From: Asaia bogorensis
GTDB lineage: Bacteria > Pseudomonadota > Alphaproteobacteria > CACIAM-22H2
Length of the DNA: 64,000 bases
Direction of reading: 5' to 3'
Assembly: GCA_945901855.1 (NCBI GenBank)
Contig: CAMDLT010000007.1
Coordinates: 1 to 64,000 of the forward strand
The position numbers and the translations under genes are program-made. How positions within the stretch are numbered: the stretch's first letter is position 1; each line of letters starts with the position of its first letter. Below, one piece after another: positions 48,443-58,149 of this stretch. The notes under the pieces were generated by a model. It worked only from the letters and a program-made list of their open reading frames with translations. It was not told where the DNA came from and ran no database searches.

Positions 48443-49357
48443 TTAGCGCGGCCAAACACGCCACGGTGGGGGCGAAAGGATCGCTTTCAGATTTGCGATG
48501 AATTTTGTGGCACGTGCCGAGACGTGGCGGCGCTTGCTCGTCAGCGCCACAACCGGTGCCGCCGCCGCCTCGAATTGGGGCAGCAAACGTTTCAGTCGTC
48601 CGGCGGCCACGTCCTGCGCAACGCTCCATTCGGAGCGCAAGATTATGCCGTCGCCACGCAGCGCCCAATCGCGAACCACGTCGCCGTCGTTGCAGCCGAG
48701 GATGGGTTCGATCCGTATCGCTGCGGTATGCTTCCTGTTTGCGAAGCGCCAAGCGGTCACGTCCTCGTCGTTTTCTCGCAGCGCTATGCACGCATGCGCG
48801 GAGAGTTCTTCGGGTGTCGAAGGGGGGCCTTCTTTCGCGAGATAGCCCGGTGCAGCGCAAAGCCAGCGCTCGTTGGGCGCCAGCTGGTGCAGCGCTAGAT
48901 TCGAATCGGGAAGGGGGCCGACATGTACGGCCACGTCCCAGGCTTCCTCAGGCAAGCGCCCGATGCGGTCGGAGAGCGTGAGTTCGATGCGCAGATTTGG
49001 ATGGCGGCGGCGGAGTTCGCTGGCAAGCGGCGCGACATATGCGCGCCCGAAGCCCAAAGGTGCTACGACGCGCAACGTCCCAACAACGGCGCCCCGGCGT
49101 GCGCGCAGATCTTCCTCCAATGCAAGAAAACCGGAAAGCAGCGTTTCGGCCCGCTCGCGAAGAAGCCGACCTTCGTCGGTCAGATACATGCGACGACCCG
49201 ACCTTTCGAGCAGTCGGACGCCGAGACGGCTCTCGATCTGCTGCAGTCGCAACGAAACAGCGGCACCACTGACGCCCAGGCGCCGTGCGGCGTCGGCGAG
49301 GGATTTTCCGGCGACCAGCGTCTGAAAAAAAGCGAGATCGTTGCTGTTGAGCGCCAT
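48443..49357 (-). CDS. LysR-family transcriptional regulator
   Basis: This 304-residue LTTR has an N-terminal winged HTH (NDLAFFQTLVAGKSLADAARRLGVSGAAVSLRLQQIESRLGVRLLER) and a C-terminal ligand-binding domain (TLRVVAPLGFGRAYVAPLASELRRRHPNLRIELTLSD onward). ATG 49357 gives the family start; 46 upstream codons are not conserved. It is divergent from the DSD1 gene with a perfect dyad between them, so it most likely controls the DSD1-ridA-HAD-transporter unit; it could also affect the convergent dehydrogenase. The effector is unknown. Confidence 0.88.
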   Translation of the reverse strand: MALNSNDLAFFQTLVAGKSLADAARRLGVSGAAVSLRLQQIESRLGVRLLERSGRRMYLTDEGRLLRERAETLLSGFLALEEDLRARRGAVVGTLRVVAPLGFGRAYVAPLASELRRRHPNLRIELTLSDRIGRLPEEAWDVAVHVGPLPDSNLALHQLAPNERWLCAAPGYLAKEGPPSTPEELSAHACIALRENDEDVTAWRFANRKHTAAIRIEPILGCNDGDVVRDWALRGDGIILRSEWSVAQDVAAGRLKRLLPQFEAAAAPVVALTSKRRHVSARATKFIANLKAILSPPPWRVWPR

Positions 49358-49380
49358 CGTTTGCCTGTGCGTAAAAGCAG

Positions 49381-49396
49381 TTAAGTCGAAACTTAA
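49381..49396. promoter_or_regulatory. LysR-type operator dyad between lysR and DSD1
   Basis: TTAAGT (49381-49386) and ACTTAA (49391-49396) form a perfect 16-bp dyad with a 4-nt centre. It lies 23 nt from the lysR ATG and 77 nt from the DSD1 ATG, the usual place for an LTTR recognition site. The T-N12-A spacing is one longer than the classical T-N11-A. Confidence 0.6.
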
Positions 49397-49473
49397 TTCA
49401 TGTTTTCTGTTTCCGCCATTGTGGCGTCTGGTCTGCCCGATTACGGATGCTTGCCAAAGCGGAGGCGCAGGAC

Positions 49474-50616
49474 ATGACCATGATCCGATCATCACTCGGT
49501 TTCGAAACTCCCTGTTTGGTTCTTGACGCGACGAAGATGCGGCGCAACATCGAAAGGCTGCATGTGCGGCTTGACGGGCTCGGCGTCGCGTTTCGGCCCC
49601 ATATGAAAACGTCGAAATCGGTCGAGATCGTTCGCGAAATGCTCGGCGAACGCGTCGGTGCCGTCACGGTATCGACGTTGAGCGAGGCCGAACATGCACT
49701 GGCGTCGGGTTTGACCGACATTCTGTATGCGGTGGCGGTGGCGCCGGCCAAGCTGCCGCGCGTGCGCGACATAAGACGGCGAGGTGCCGACCTCGCGGTT
49801 GTTGTGGATTCGGTTTCGCTTGCGCGCGAAGTCGGCGCGTTTGCGCGCGCGCATGGCGAGCCTATTCGAACTTTCGTGGAAATCGACTGCGACGGACATC
49901 GCGGCGGCGTGCGACCAACCGATATTGCGCTTGTCGAAATCGGCCGGGCGTTGGCCGAAGGCGGCGCTGTCGTGGGCGGTGTGATGGCGCACGCGGGCGG
50001 CTCCTACGCGCTTGACGATGCGCAAGCTCGCGCCGACGCGGGCGAGGCGGAGCGCGCCGCAGCCGTCGCGGCAGCCGAAAAACTGCGGGCGTCCGGTTTT
50101 GCAACGCCGGTCGTCAGCGTCGGATCGACGCCGACGGCGTTCGGCGCGCGGCACTTGACTGGCGTCAGCGAGGTTCGGGCGGGTGTCTTTGCGTTTTTCG
50201 ACTTGGTGATGGCTGGTATCGGCGTGTGCGCGGTATCGGATATCGCGCTGAGCGTTGCGGCCAGCGTGCTTGGACACACGGCGGACGCAAAGCGAATTGT
50301 GATCGATGCGGGCTGGACGGCGATGTCGCGCGATCGTGGCACGCGCAGTCAGCGCGTCGATCAGTTTTACGGTCTGGTGTGCGATGCCGCCGGCGTTCCG
50401 TTCGAGGATTTGGTGCTTGTTGAGACGAACCAGGAGCACGGGCTGGTCGCGGTGCGACCCGGCGGCAAAGGGGTACTCCCGCCGCTCGAAGTTGGGGACG
50501 TTGTGCGTATCTTGCCCAACCACGCCTGCGCTACTGCTGCCCAACACGACAGATATCTCCTCTTGGGCGACCGCAACGAAGTTGCGGCCGTGTGGCCGCG
50601 TTTCCGGGGGTGGTAA
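49474..50616 (+). CDS. DSD1-family PLP enzyme (D-serine / 3-hydroxyaspartate dehydratase-like)
   Basis: This is a 380-residue fold-III (alanine-racemase-like) PLP enzyme. It has the PLP lysine K45 in FRPHMKTSKS, the barrel strands AVTVSTLSEAEHAL, FVEIDCDGHRGG and VMAHAGGSY, and SVGSTPTAF (phosphate site). The zinc pair H350 and C352 in PNHACA near the C-terminus marks eukaryotic-type D-serine dehydratase, D-threonine aldolase and D-threo-3-hydroxyaspartate dehydratase. These act on beta-hydroxy D-amino acids; which one cannot be read. ATG 49474 has GGAGG upstream. It is followed by ridA after 3 nt. Confidence 0.85.
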   Translation: MTMIRSSLGFETPCLVLDATKMRRNIERLHVRLDGLGVAFRPHMKTSKSVEIVREMLGERVGAVTVSTLSEAEHALASGLTDILYAVAVAPAKLPRVRDIRRRGADLAVVVDSVSLAREVGAFARAHGEPIRTFVEIDCDGHRGGVRPTDIALVEIGRALAEGGAVVGGVMAHAGGSYALDDAQARADAGEAERAAAVAAAEKLRASGFATPVVSVGSTPTAFGARHLTGVSEVRAGVFAFFDLVMAGIGVCAVSDIALSVAASVLGHTADAKRIVIDAGWTAMSRDRGTRSQRVDQFYGLVCDAAGVPFEDLVLVETNQEHGLVAVRPGGKGVLPPLEVGDVVRILPNHACATAAQHDRYLLLGDRNEVAAVWPRFRGW

Positions 50617-50619
50617 GCC

Positions 50620-51006
50620 ATGCGCGAGGATGAAATATGGCCGGTCGAAAGCGGAATGCGCGCAGGTGGGCATTATTCGCCGGCGTTTGTTGCGGGTGAT
50701 CTGATTTTCTTATCCGGTCAATTGCCGGTCTTGCCGAATGGTGCGCACGCGCCCGATGCGGGATTCGGTGTCCAGGCCGAGCGCGCGATCGCGAATCTGT
50801 TGGCCGCCGCCGCGGCGGCAGGTGCAGCACCGCAGCAGATCGTCAGGGTCTGCGTCTATATCGCGGGGATCGAGCATTGGCCCAATTTCGACCACATATA
50901 TGCCCGCCACTTCGGCAGCCATCGTCCGGCGCGCACGGTGGTGCCGGTGCCTGGCCTGCACTATGGTTATCTCGTCGAAATCGATGCCGTCGCAATGCGC
51001 ACCTGA
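50620..51006 (+). CDS. RidA-family enamine/imine deaminase
   Basis: This 128-residue YjgF/YER057c/UK114 protein has YSPAFVAGDLIFLSGQLPV, ERAIANLLAAAAAAG, IVRVCVYIAGIEHWPNFDHIYARHF, and R105 in RPARTVVPV with E120 in LVEIDAVA, the residues that hold the imine in RidA. RidA hydrolyses reactive enamine/imine products of PLP dehydratases. Its position 3 nt after a PLP dehydratase fits that role directly. Confidence 0.9.
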   Translation: MREDEIWPVESGMRAGGHYSPAFVAGDLIFLSGQLPVLPNGAHAPDAGFGVQAERAIANLLAAAAAAGAAPQQIVRVCVYIAGIEHWPNFDHIYARHFGSHRPARTVVPVPGLHYGYLVEIDAVAMRT

Positions 51007-51022
51007 TACCGGAGTTTTGCGG

Positions 51023-51706
51023 ATGAACGAAGTGCCGAGCGCCGTCTTTCCGCAACTCATATCGTTCGACGTGTTCGGCACGCTGCTCGATGTGCGTGGC
51101 GGCTCGTATGCGGCGTTCCAGTCGATCCTCGACGATTGCGGAGCCGAGAACGTCGACGTCAAACTTTTCTGGGAGGATTGGGAGCACCGCAACATCGCGC
51201 AGTACTGGAAGCCTTATCGCGGCTACCGCGCGATCTGCCGGGAGTCTTTGGCGCAGTCCTTCGCGCATTTCGGCGTTGCGGGCGATCCCGATTTGATCGA
51301 GCGCTATTTTGCCGCGTTCGGCAATTTCCCGCTCTATGGCGATGTCGAGCGCTGCTTGGCGCACTTCAAGACGCGCGCGCGGCTGGCGGTCGTCTCCAAT
51401 ATCGACGACGATCTGCTGGCCGCAACGCGCTTGCCCGACATGTTCGATCTGGTTTGCACGGCCGAACGCGCCAAGGGCTACAAACCCGATGGCACGCTGT
51501 TCCGCTATCTGCTGGCGCAGGCGGGCGTGCCGCTTGCGGCGATCTTGCATGCGGGCCAATCGCAATTCACCGACATGGTCGGCGCCAAGCCGCTGGGCCT
51601 TGCGGTCGCCTGGGTCAATCGGCGCGCCGTGGCCCTGTCGAGCGCGGTCCCCAAACCCGATTGGATCGTTGCGGATCTGGACGGCGTCGCAAGCCTGCTT
51701 GCGTGA
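51023..51706 (+). CDS. HAD-superfamily hydrolase, haloacid dehalogenase type II-like
   Basis: This 227-residue HAD protein has motif [12 protein letters not shown] (nucleophile D16; the second residue of the DxD pair is Phe, as in haloacid dehalogenases rather than phosphatases), a helical cap, [10 protein letters not shown] (motif II), [14 protein letters not shown] (motif III Lys) and a loosened motif [16 protein letters not shown]. Active-site Arg/Asn details cannot be judged. The DVFGT form suggests 2-haloacid or related substrates, or a non-phosphate ester. ATG 51023 with GGAG upstream, 16 nt after ridA, makes it part of the operon. Confidence 0.78.
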   Translation: MNEVPSAVFPQLISFDVFGTLLDVRGGSYAAFQSILDDCGAENVDVKLFWEDWEHRNIAQYWKPYRGYRAICRESLAQSFAHFGVAGDPDLIERYFAAFGNFPLYGDVERCLAHFKTRARLAVVSNIDDDLLAATRLPDMFDLVCTAERAKGYKPDGTLFRYLLAQAGVPLAAILHAGQSQFTDMVGAKPLGLAVAWVNRRAVALSSAVPKPDWIVADLDGVASLLA

Positions 51707-51776
51707 GCGCTGGAAAAACGTGCCCAGCCATGGTAGAGCCGCTAAACCAACAAAAAAAACGAACAGGGACGCTCCT

Positions 51777-53813
<2,037 letters not shown>

Positions 53814-53920
53814 ATCGCTTGACGCCCCGCTTGCGGGCGTATTCCATAGACCCCAACACCGCGCGGACAAGGGCTCCCCCCTCGAAAAGCCCGCCGCACC
53901 CACACAGGAGGAACGCCAAG

Positions 53921-55504
53921 ATGAGCTACGTTCGTTTGATTGCGGCCGGTATTGCCGCGGCAGGCCTGGCATTCGCCGGTCCCGCCGATGCCCAAGCGCC
54001 CAAGCGCGGCGGCACGCTGACCTTCGCGATTTCCGCCGAAACGCCGCACTACGACTGCCATGCGTCCGACACCTTCGCGACGCTGCATTTCGTCTCGCCC
54101 TTCTATTCGACGCTGATGCAGTTCGATCTGTCGAAATATCCGGGCGTCAAAGGCGACCTCGCCGAAAGCTGGACGGTCGCGCCCGATCTTATGAACTACA
54201 CGTTCAAGCTGCGCTCGAACGCGGTCTTCCACGACGGCACGCCGCTGACCTCGGCCGACGTCAAGGCGACCTACGAGCGGCTGCGCGCGCCGCCCACGGG
54301 CATCGTATCCACGCGCATGGCGACGTTCGGCGACATCGACACGATCGAAACGCCCGACGCCACGACGATCACCTTCAAGATGAAGGCGCCCAATCCCGCG
54401 ATGATGGAACATTTCGCGAGCCCGTGGAATTGCGTCTATTCGGCGGCCAAGCTTGCGGCCGACGCCAATTTCCCGCGCACCAACATCATGGGGTCGGGCC
54501 CGTTCCGCTTCGGCGAGCACGTCAAGGGCAGCCACATGACGGGCACGCGCAACGAGCGCTATTTCGAACCCGGCAAGCCCTATCTGGACGGCCTGCGCGG
54601 CGTGTTCATGAGCCAGCCCGCCGCGATGCTGAACGCGCTGCAGGGCGGGCAGGTGATGGCCGAGTTCCGCGGCATCAGCCCGGCCGAGCGCGACCGCCTG
54701 GTGCAGGGCATGGGCGACAAGGTGCGCATCGAAGAGTCGGGCTGGACGCTCAATCTGCTCGTCGTCTTCAACACCGAGAAGAAGCCCTTCGACGACGTGC
54801 GCGTGCGCCGCGCGCTCAACATGGCGATCGACCGCCGTGCGGGCGCGCAGGGCTTGGCGCGCCAGGCGACGCTGCGCGATGTCGGCGGTCTGGTGCGTCC
54901 GGGTTCGCCCTTCGCGATCAAGGACGAGGATCTGGCCAAGGTGCCGGGCTACGGGCGCGACATTGCGGCCGCACGCGCCGAAGCGCGCCGTTTGCTGCAG
55001 GAAGCGGGCGTGCCTAACCTGGAGTTCGTGCTGCACAACCGCTCGACGCCGCAGCCCTACACGCCGGCCGGCATCTATCTGGTCGACCAATGGCGCCAAA
55101 TCGGCGTCAAGGTCGAGCATCGCCAGTCGGAGACGTCGCCCTATCTTGCGGGCATGTCGAGCGGCAATTTCGACGTCGCGGTCGATTTCTCGAACCTGTT
55201 CATGGACGAACCCAGCCTGGGTCTGGCCAAGTACATCTCGCTCGATCGCGCGCCCGAAAACCGCTCGCGTTCGGTCGACCGCGAACTCGACCGGCTCTTC
55301 GATCTGCAAGCCCGCGAACGCGACCAGACCAAGCGCTACGATCTGATCCGCCAGTTCGAAGCGCGCATGTTCGACCAGGTCTACCAGGCGCCGCTGCTGT
55401 GGTGGCACCGCATCATCCCGACCAACAGGGCGGTGATGGGCTGGGAAATGTCGCCGAGCCACAATCTCGGGCAGAACCTCGCCGGGGTCTGGCTGAACCA
55501 GTAA
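53921..55504 (+). CDS. Peptide/opine-type ABC transporter substrate-binding protein
   Basis: This 527-residue periplasmic SBP_bac_5 protein has a signal peptide with an Ala cleavage region (MSYVRLIAAGIAAAGLAFAG, then ADAQA at about 22-26). It has KRGGTLTFAISAETPHYDCH, DLAESWTVAPDLMNYTFKLR, VFHDGTPLTSADVKATYERL and VRRALNMAIDR. The ligand pocket is too variable for a substrate call. ATG 53921 has AGGAGG upstream. It lies 107 nt after the ATPase gene and 30 nt before the first permease. Confidence 0.92.
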   Translation: MSYVRLIAAGIAAAGLAFAGPADAQAPKRGGTLTFAISAETPHYDCHASDTFATLHFVSPFYSTLMQFDLSKYPGVKGDLAESWTVAPDLMNYTFKLRSNAVFHDGTPLTSADVKATYERLRAPPTGIVSTRMATFGDIDTIETPDATTITFKMKAPNPAMMEHFASPWNCVYSAAKLAADANFPRTNIMGSGPFRFGEHVKGSHMTGTRNERYFEPGKPYLDGLRGVFMSQPAAMLNALQGGQVMAEFRGISPAERDRLVQGMGDKVRIEESGWTLNLLVVFNTEKKPFDDVRVRRALNMAIDRRAGAQGLARQATLRDVGGLVRPGSPFAIKDEDLAKVPGYGRDIAAARAEARRLLQEAGVPNLEFVLHNRSTPQPYTPAGIYLVDQWRQIGVKVEHRQSETSPYLAGMSSGNFDVAVDFSNLFMDEPSLGLAKYISLDRAPENRSRSVDRELDRLFDLQARERDQTKRYDLIRQFEARMFDQVYQAPLLWWHRIIPTNRAVMGWEMSPSHNLGQNLAGVWLNQ

Positions 55505-55534
55505 GCTTACCGCTGCAGAAAGAAGCCGTCGCCG

Positions 55535-56494
55535 ATGCTCGGATACCTCGCCAATCGCGCCCTCCTGATGATCCCGACCTTGGTCGGGGTCGCGATCCTG
55601 ATCTTCTTCATGCTCAGGGTCGTGCCGGGGGACATTGTCGAGGTGAAACTGCGCGGCGACGGCGGCAGCGTGACGCAAGAGACGATCGAGAAAGAGCGCG
55701 CGCGCCTGGGCCTCGATCAGCCCATGATCGTGCAATTCGGCCAGTGGATGACGGGCCTCGCCACGCTCAATCTTGGCAATTCGATGTGGACCGACCGGCC
55801 GGTGGTCGAGGAAATCGGCCTGCGCCTCGAACTCACGCTGCAAGTGGCGGTGATGGCGACGGTGATTGCGATCCTGATCGCAATACCGCTCGGCACGCTC
55901 TCCGCTTTGTTCAAAGACACCTGGATCGACTACACGATCCGCATCGTGACCATCGCGGGCTTGGCGGTGCCGAGCTTCTGGCTCGGCATGATCATCATTT
56001 TGGGACTGCTCTATCTGTTCAACTGGCTGCCGCCGATCACCTATACGCCGTTCTATGTCGATCCGGTCGCCAATATCAGCCAGCTGATCTGGCCCGCTTT
56101 GGCGGTCGGCTACCGCTACGCGGCCGTGGTGGCGCGCATGGTGCGCTCGTCGATCGTCGAGGTGATGAAGGAAGACTACATCCGCACCGCGCGCGCCAAG
56201 GGCGTGTACGAAAAGCTTGTCGTCTCGCGCCACGCGATGCGCAACGCCATGCTGCCCGCGATTACGTTCATCGGCCTGGAATTCGCGTTCCTCATCGGCG
56301 GCCTTGTCGTCACCGAACAGGTGTTCAACTTGAACGGCCTGGGGCGCCTGTTCGTGCAGGCGATCAGCCGCAACGATTTCACGCTGATCCAGTCGATCGT
56401 CATGCTGATCGCGGTCGTCTTCATCCTGTCGAACCTGGTGGTCGATTTGCTCTACGCCTGGCTCGATCCGCGCATCCGCTACGGGAGCAAGTAA
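55535..56494 (+). CDS. ABC transporter permease, DppB-like
   Basis: This 319-residue inner-membrane protein has six segments: the first at residues about 9-28 (ALLMIPTLVGVAILIFFML), then a periplasmic loop (VVPGDIVEVKL...), and the BPD_transp_1 core. The EAA loop DYIRTARAKGVYEKLVVSRHAMRNAMLP couples to the ATPase. It is separated by 1 nt from its DppC-like partner. Confidence 0.93.
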   Translation: MLGYLANRALLMIPTLVGVAILIFFMLRVVPGDIVEVKLRGDGGSVTQETIEKERARLGLDQPMIVQFGQWMTGLATLNLGNSMWTDRPVVEEIGLRLELTLQVAVMATVIAILIAIPLGTLSALFKDTWIDYTIRIVTIAGLAVPSFWLGMIIILGLLYLFNWLPPITYTPFYVDPVANISQLIWPALAVGYRYAAVVARMVRSSIVEVMKEDYIRTARAKGVYEKLVVSRHAMRNAMLPAITFIGLEFAFLIGGLVVTEQVFNLNGLGRLFVQAISRNDFTLIQSIVMLIAVVFILSNLVVDLLYAWLDPRIRYGSK

Positions 56495-56495
56495 C

Positions 56496-57407
56496 ATGGC
56501 GTCTGTTGCCCAGTCGGGCGCATCCCAGCCCAATATCGTCTACAAATTCCGCAAGCGCCGCCCGGCGCTGGTCGAGTTTTGCGTGGCGCAGCCCTTGGGC
56601 GCCATTTCGGGCGTGGCGATCCTTGCCATGCTGTTTGCGGGCATGTTCGCCGAGCTGGTGGCGCCCTACGATCCGCTGACGATCGATTTCGGCGCGATGC
56701 TGTCGGCGCCGTCGCCCGCGCATTGGATGGGCACCGACGCGTTCGGGCGCGATATTTTCAGCCGCGTGATCTACGGCGCGCGGACCGCGCTCACGATCGG
56801 ATTTTTCTCGTCGCTGTTCGGCTGCACGCTTGGCGCCATCGTGGGCGTCTCGTCGGCCTATTTCGGCGGGCGCGTGGACACGATCGTGCAGCGTTTCATC
56901 GACGTGATGCTCGCCTTTCCGATCATCGTGCTGGCGCTCGTGGTGGTGGCGATGCTCGGGCGCAATCTGGTGGGCGGCGTGGACGTGAACCTCATCGTCG
57001 CGATCGCCATCCCGATCGTACCGAAGGTCGCGCGCGTGGTGCGCTCGGCCGCCTTGTCGATCCGCGAGATGCCTTATATCGACGCGGCGCGCGCGGCCGG
57101 TTTCAGCCATCTGCGCATCATCTTCCGCCACATGGTGCCCAACGTCTCGGCGCCGTTCCTGATCATGTTCACGGCCTTCATCGCCCAGGCGATCTTGCTG
57201 GAAGCGTCGCTCTCGTTCCTGGGGCTGGGCGTCACCGAGCCCACGCCCGCCTGGGGGTTGATGCTCTCGGGCAACGCGTCGGATTTCTACCGCGAGGCGC
57301 CTTGGATGATCCTGTTTCCGGGCCTCGCGATCTCGACGGCGGTGTTCGCCTTCAACCTGTTCGGCGACAGTTTGCGCGATTGGCTCGATCCGAAATTCAA
57401 GGTTTGA
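56496..57407 (+). CDS. ABC transporter permease, DppC-like
   Basis: This 303-residue permease has an N-terminal cytoplasmic lead, a first membrane segment (about 36-58), a periplasmic GTDAFGRDIFSRVIYGARTAL motif typical of DppC/OppC, and the EAA loop YIDAARAAGFSHLRIIFRHMVPN. It pairs with the preceding DppB-like protein. It is the last gene of the transporter operon. Confidence 0.93.
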   Translation: MASVAQSGASQPNIVYKFRKRRPALVEFCVAQPLGAISGVAILAMLFAGMFAELVAPYDPLTIDFGAMLSAPSPAHWMGTDAFGRDIFSRVIYGARTALTIGFFSSLFGCTLGAIVGVSSAYFGGRVDTIVQRFIDVMLAFPIIVLALVVVAMLGRNLVGGVDVNLIVAIAIPIVPKVARVVRSAALSIREMPYIDAARAAGFSHLRIIFRHMVPNVSAPFLIMFTAFIAQAILLEASLSFLGLGVTEPTPAWGLMLSGNASDFYREAPWMILFPGLAISTAVFAFNLFGDSLRDWLDPKFKV

Positions 57408-57467
57408 CCGAACCCGGCAGCGTCTTGTAAAAACGAAACTTGGAAATTGCGGCAACCCTTCTTTTGC

Positions 57468-57514
57468 GACGACGAGCCTGGGGCTTTTGCCCCCGCGCGC
57501 GTTGATTCGTCGTC
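57468..57514 (+). terminator. Two-level hairpin after the transporter operon, weak terminator candidate
   Basis: Outer arms GACGACGA (57468-57475) and TCGTCGTC (57507-57514) enclose an inner GGGGC-TTTT-GCCCC hairpin (57480-57493). No U-run follows, so termination would be inefficient or Rho-aided. The rest of the 202-nt spacer to the GNAT gene shows nothing else. Confidence 0.35.
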
Positions 57515-57609
57515 CGACCGGCTCGATTTCTTTTCCGTACTTCCGCCCGTCCTCTCGGCATCCGCGCGCGCTCGCTTGACGACGCAACGCCAATGCCACG
57601 AGGACTGCC

Positions 57610-58131
57610 ATGTTCCATCTCACGACCGAACGGCCCGCAGACGGCCCTGCCATCGACGCCTTGCTCGACCGGGCTTTTGGGCCCGACCGGCATGCCAAAA
57701 TCTCGTATCGCTACCGGCAAGCATGTGCGCCGATCTGCGATCTTTCGCGCGTCGCGCGTGCCGACGCCGACGGTCGGCTGCTCGGCACGATCCGCTATTG
57801 GCCGGTTGCCATCGGCGGGCACGCGGCGCTGCTGCTGGGCCCCATCGCGGTCGAGCCTGCGCTGAAGGGGCGCGGCATCGGCGTCGCGCTGATGCGCGAC
57901 ACGCTCGATGCGGCGGCATGGTCGAATGCCAAGCGCGTCGTGCTGGTGGGCGATCTCGACTACTACAAACGCTTCGGCTTTGTGCCCGCAAGTCCGCACG
58001 GCCTTGTCATGCCGGGCGAGAATCCGGCACGGCTGCTGATGTGCGCGCTGGCCCGCAATGCGTTTGCGGGCGTGGCGGGCAGCATCCAGCCTTGGAGGTT
58101 GCCTCGCGGCGCTTGGCGCGATGCGGCTTGA
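57610..58131 (+). CDS. GNAT-family N-acetyltransferase
   Basis: This 173-residue protein begins MFHLTTERPADGPAIDALLDRAFG. It has the GNAT core with acetyl-CoA loop LLLGPIAVEPALKGRGIGVALM (R-G-x-G at KGRGIG) and RVVLVGDLDYYKRFGFVPA, which is typical of the YhbS-type subgroup. Acceptor unknown. It ends 18 nt before the hydantoinase and may be cotranscribed with it. Confidence 0.85.
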   Translation: MFHLTTERPADGPAIDALLDRAFGPDRHAKISYRYRQACAPICDLSRVARADADGRLLGTIRYWPVAIGGHAALLLGPIAVEPALKGRGIGVALMRDTLDAAAWSNAKRVVLVGDLDYYKRFGFVPASPHGLVMPGENPARLLMCALARNAFAGVAGSIQPWRLPRGAWRDAA

Positions 58132-58149
58132 CGCGCTAGCCTTGCGGCC

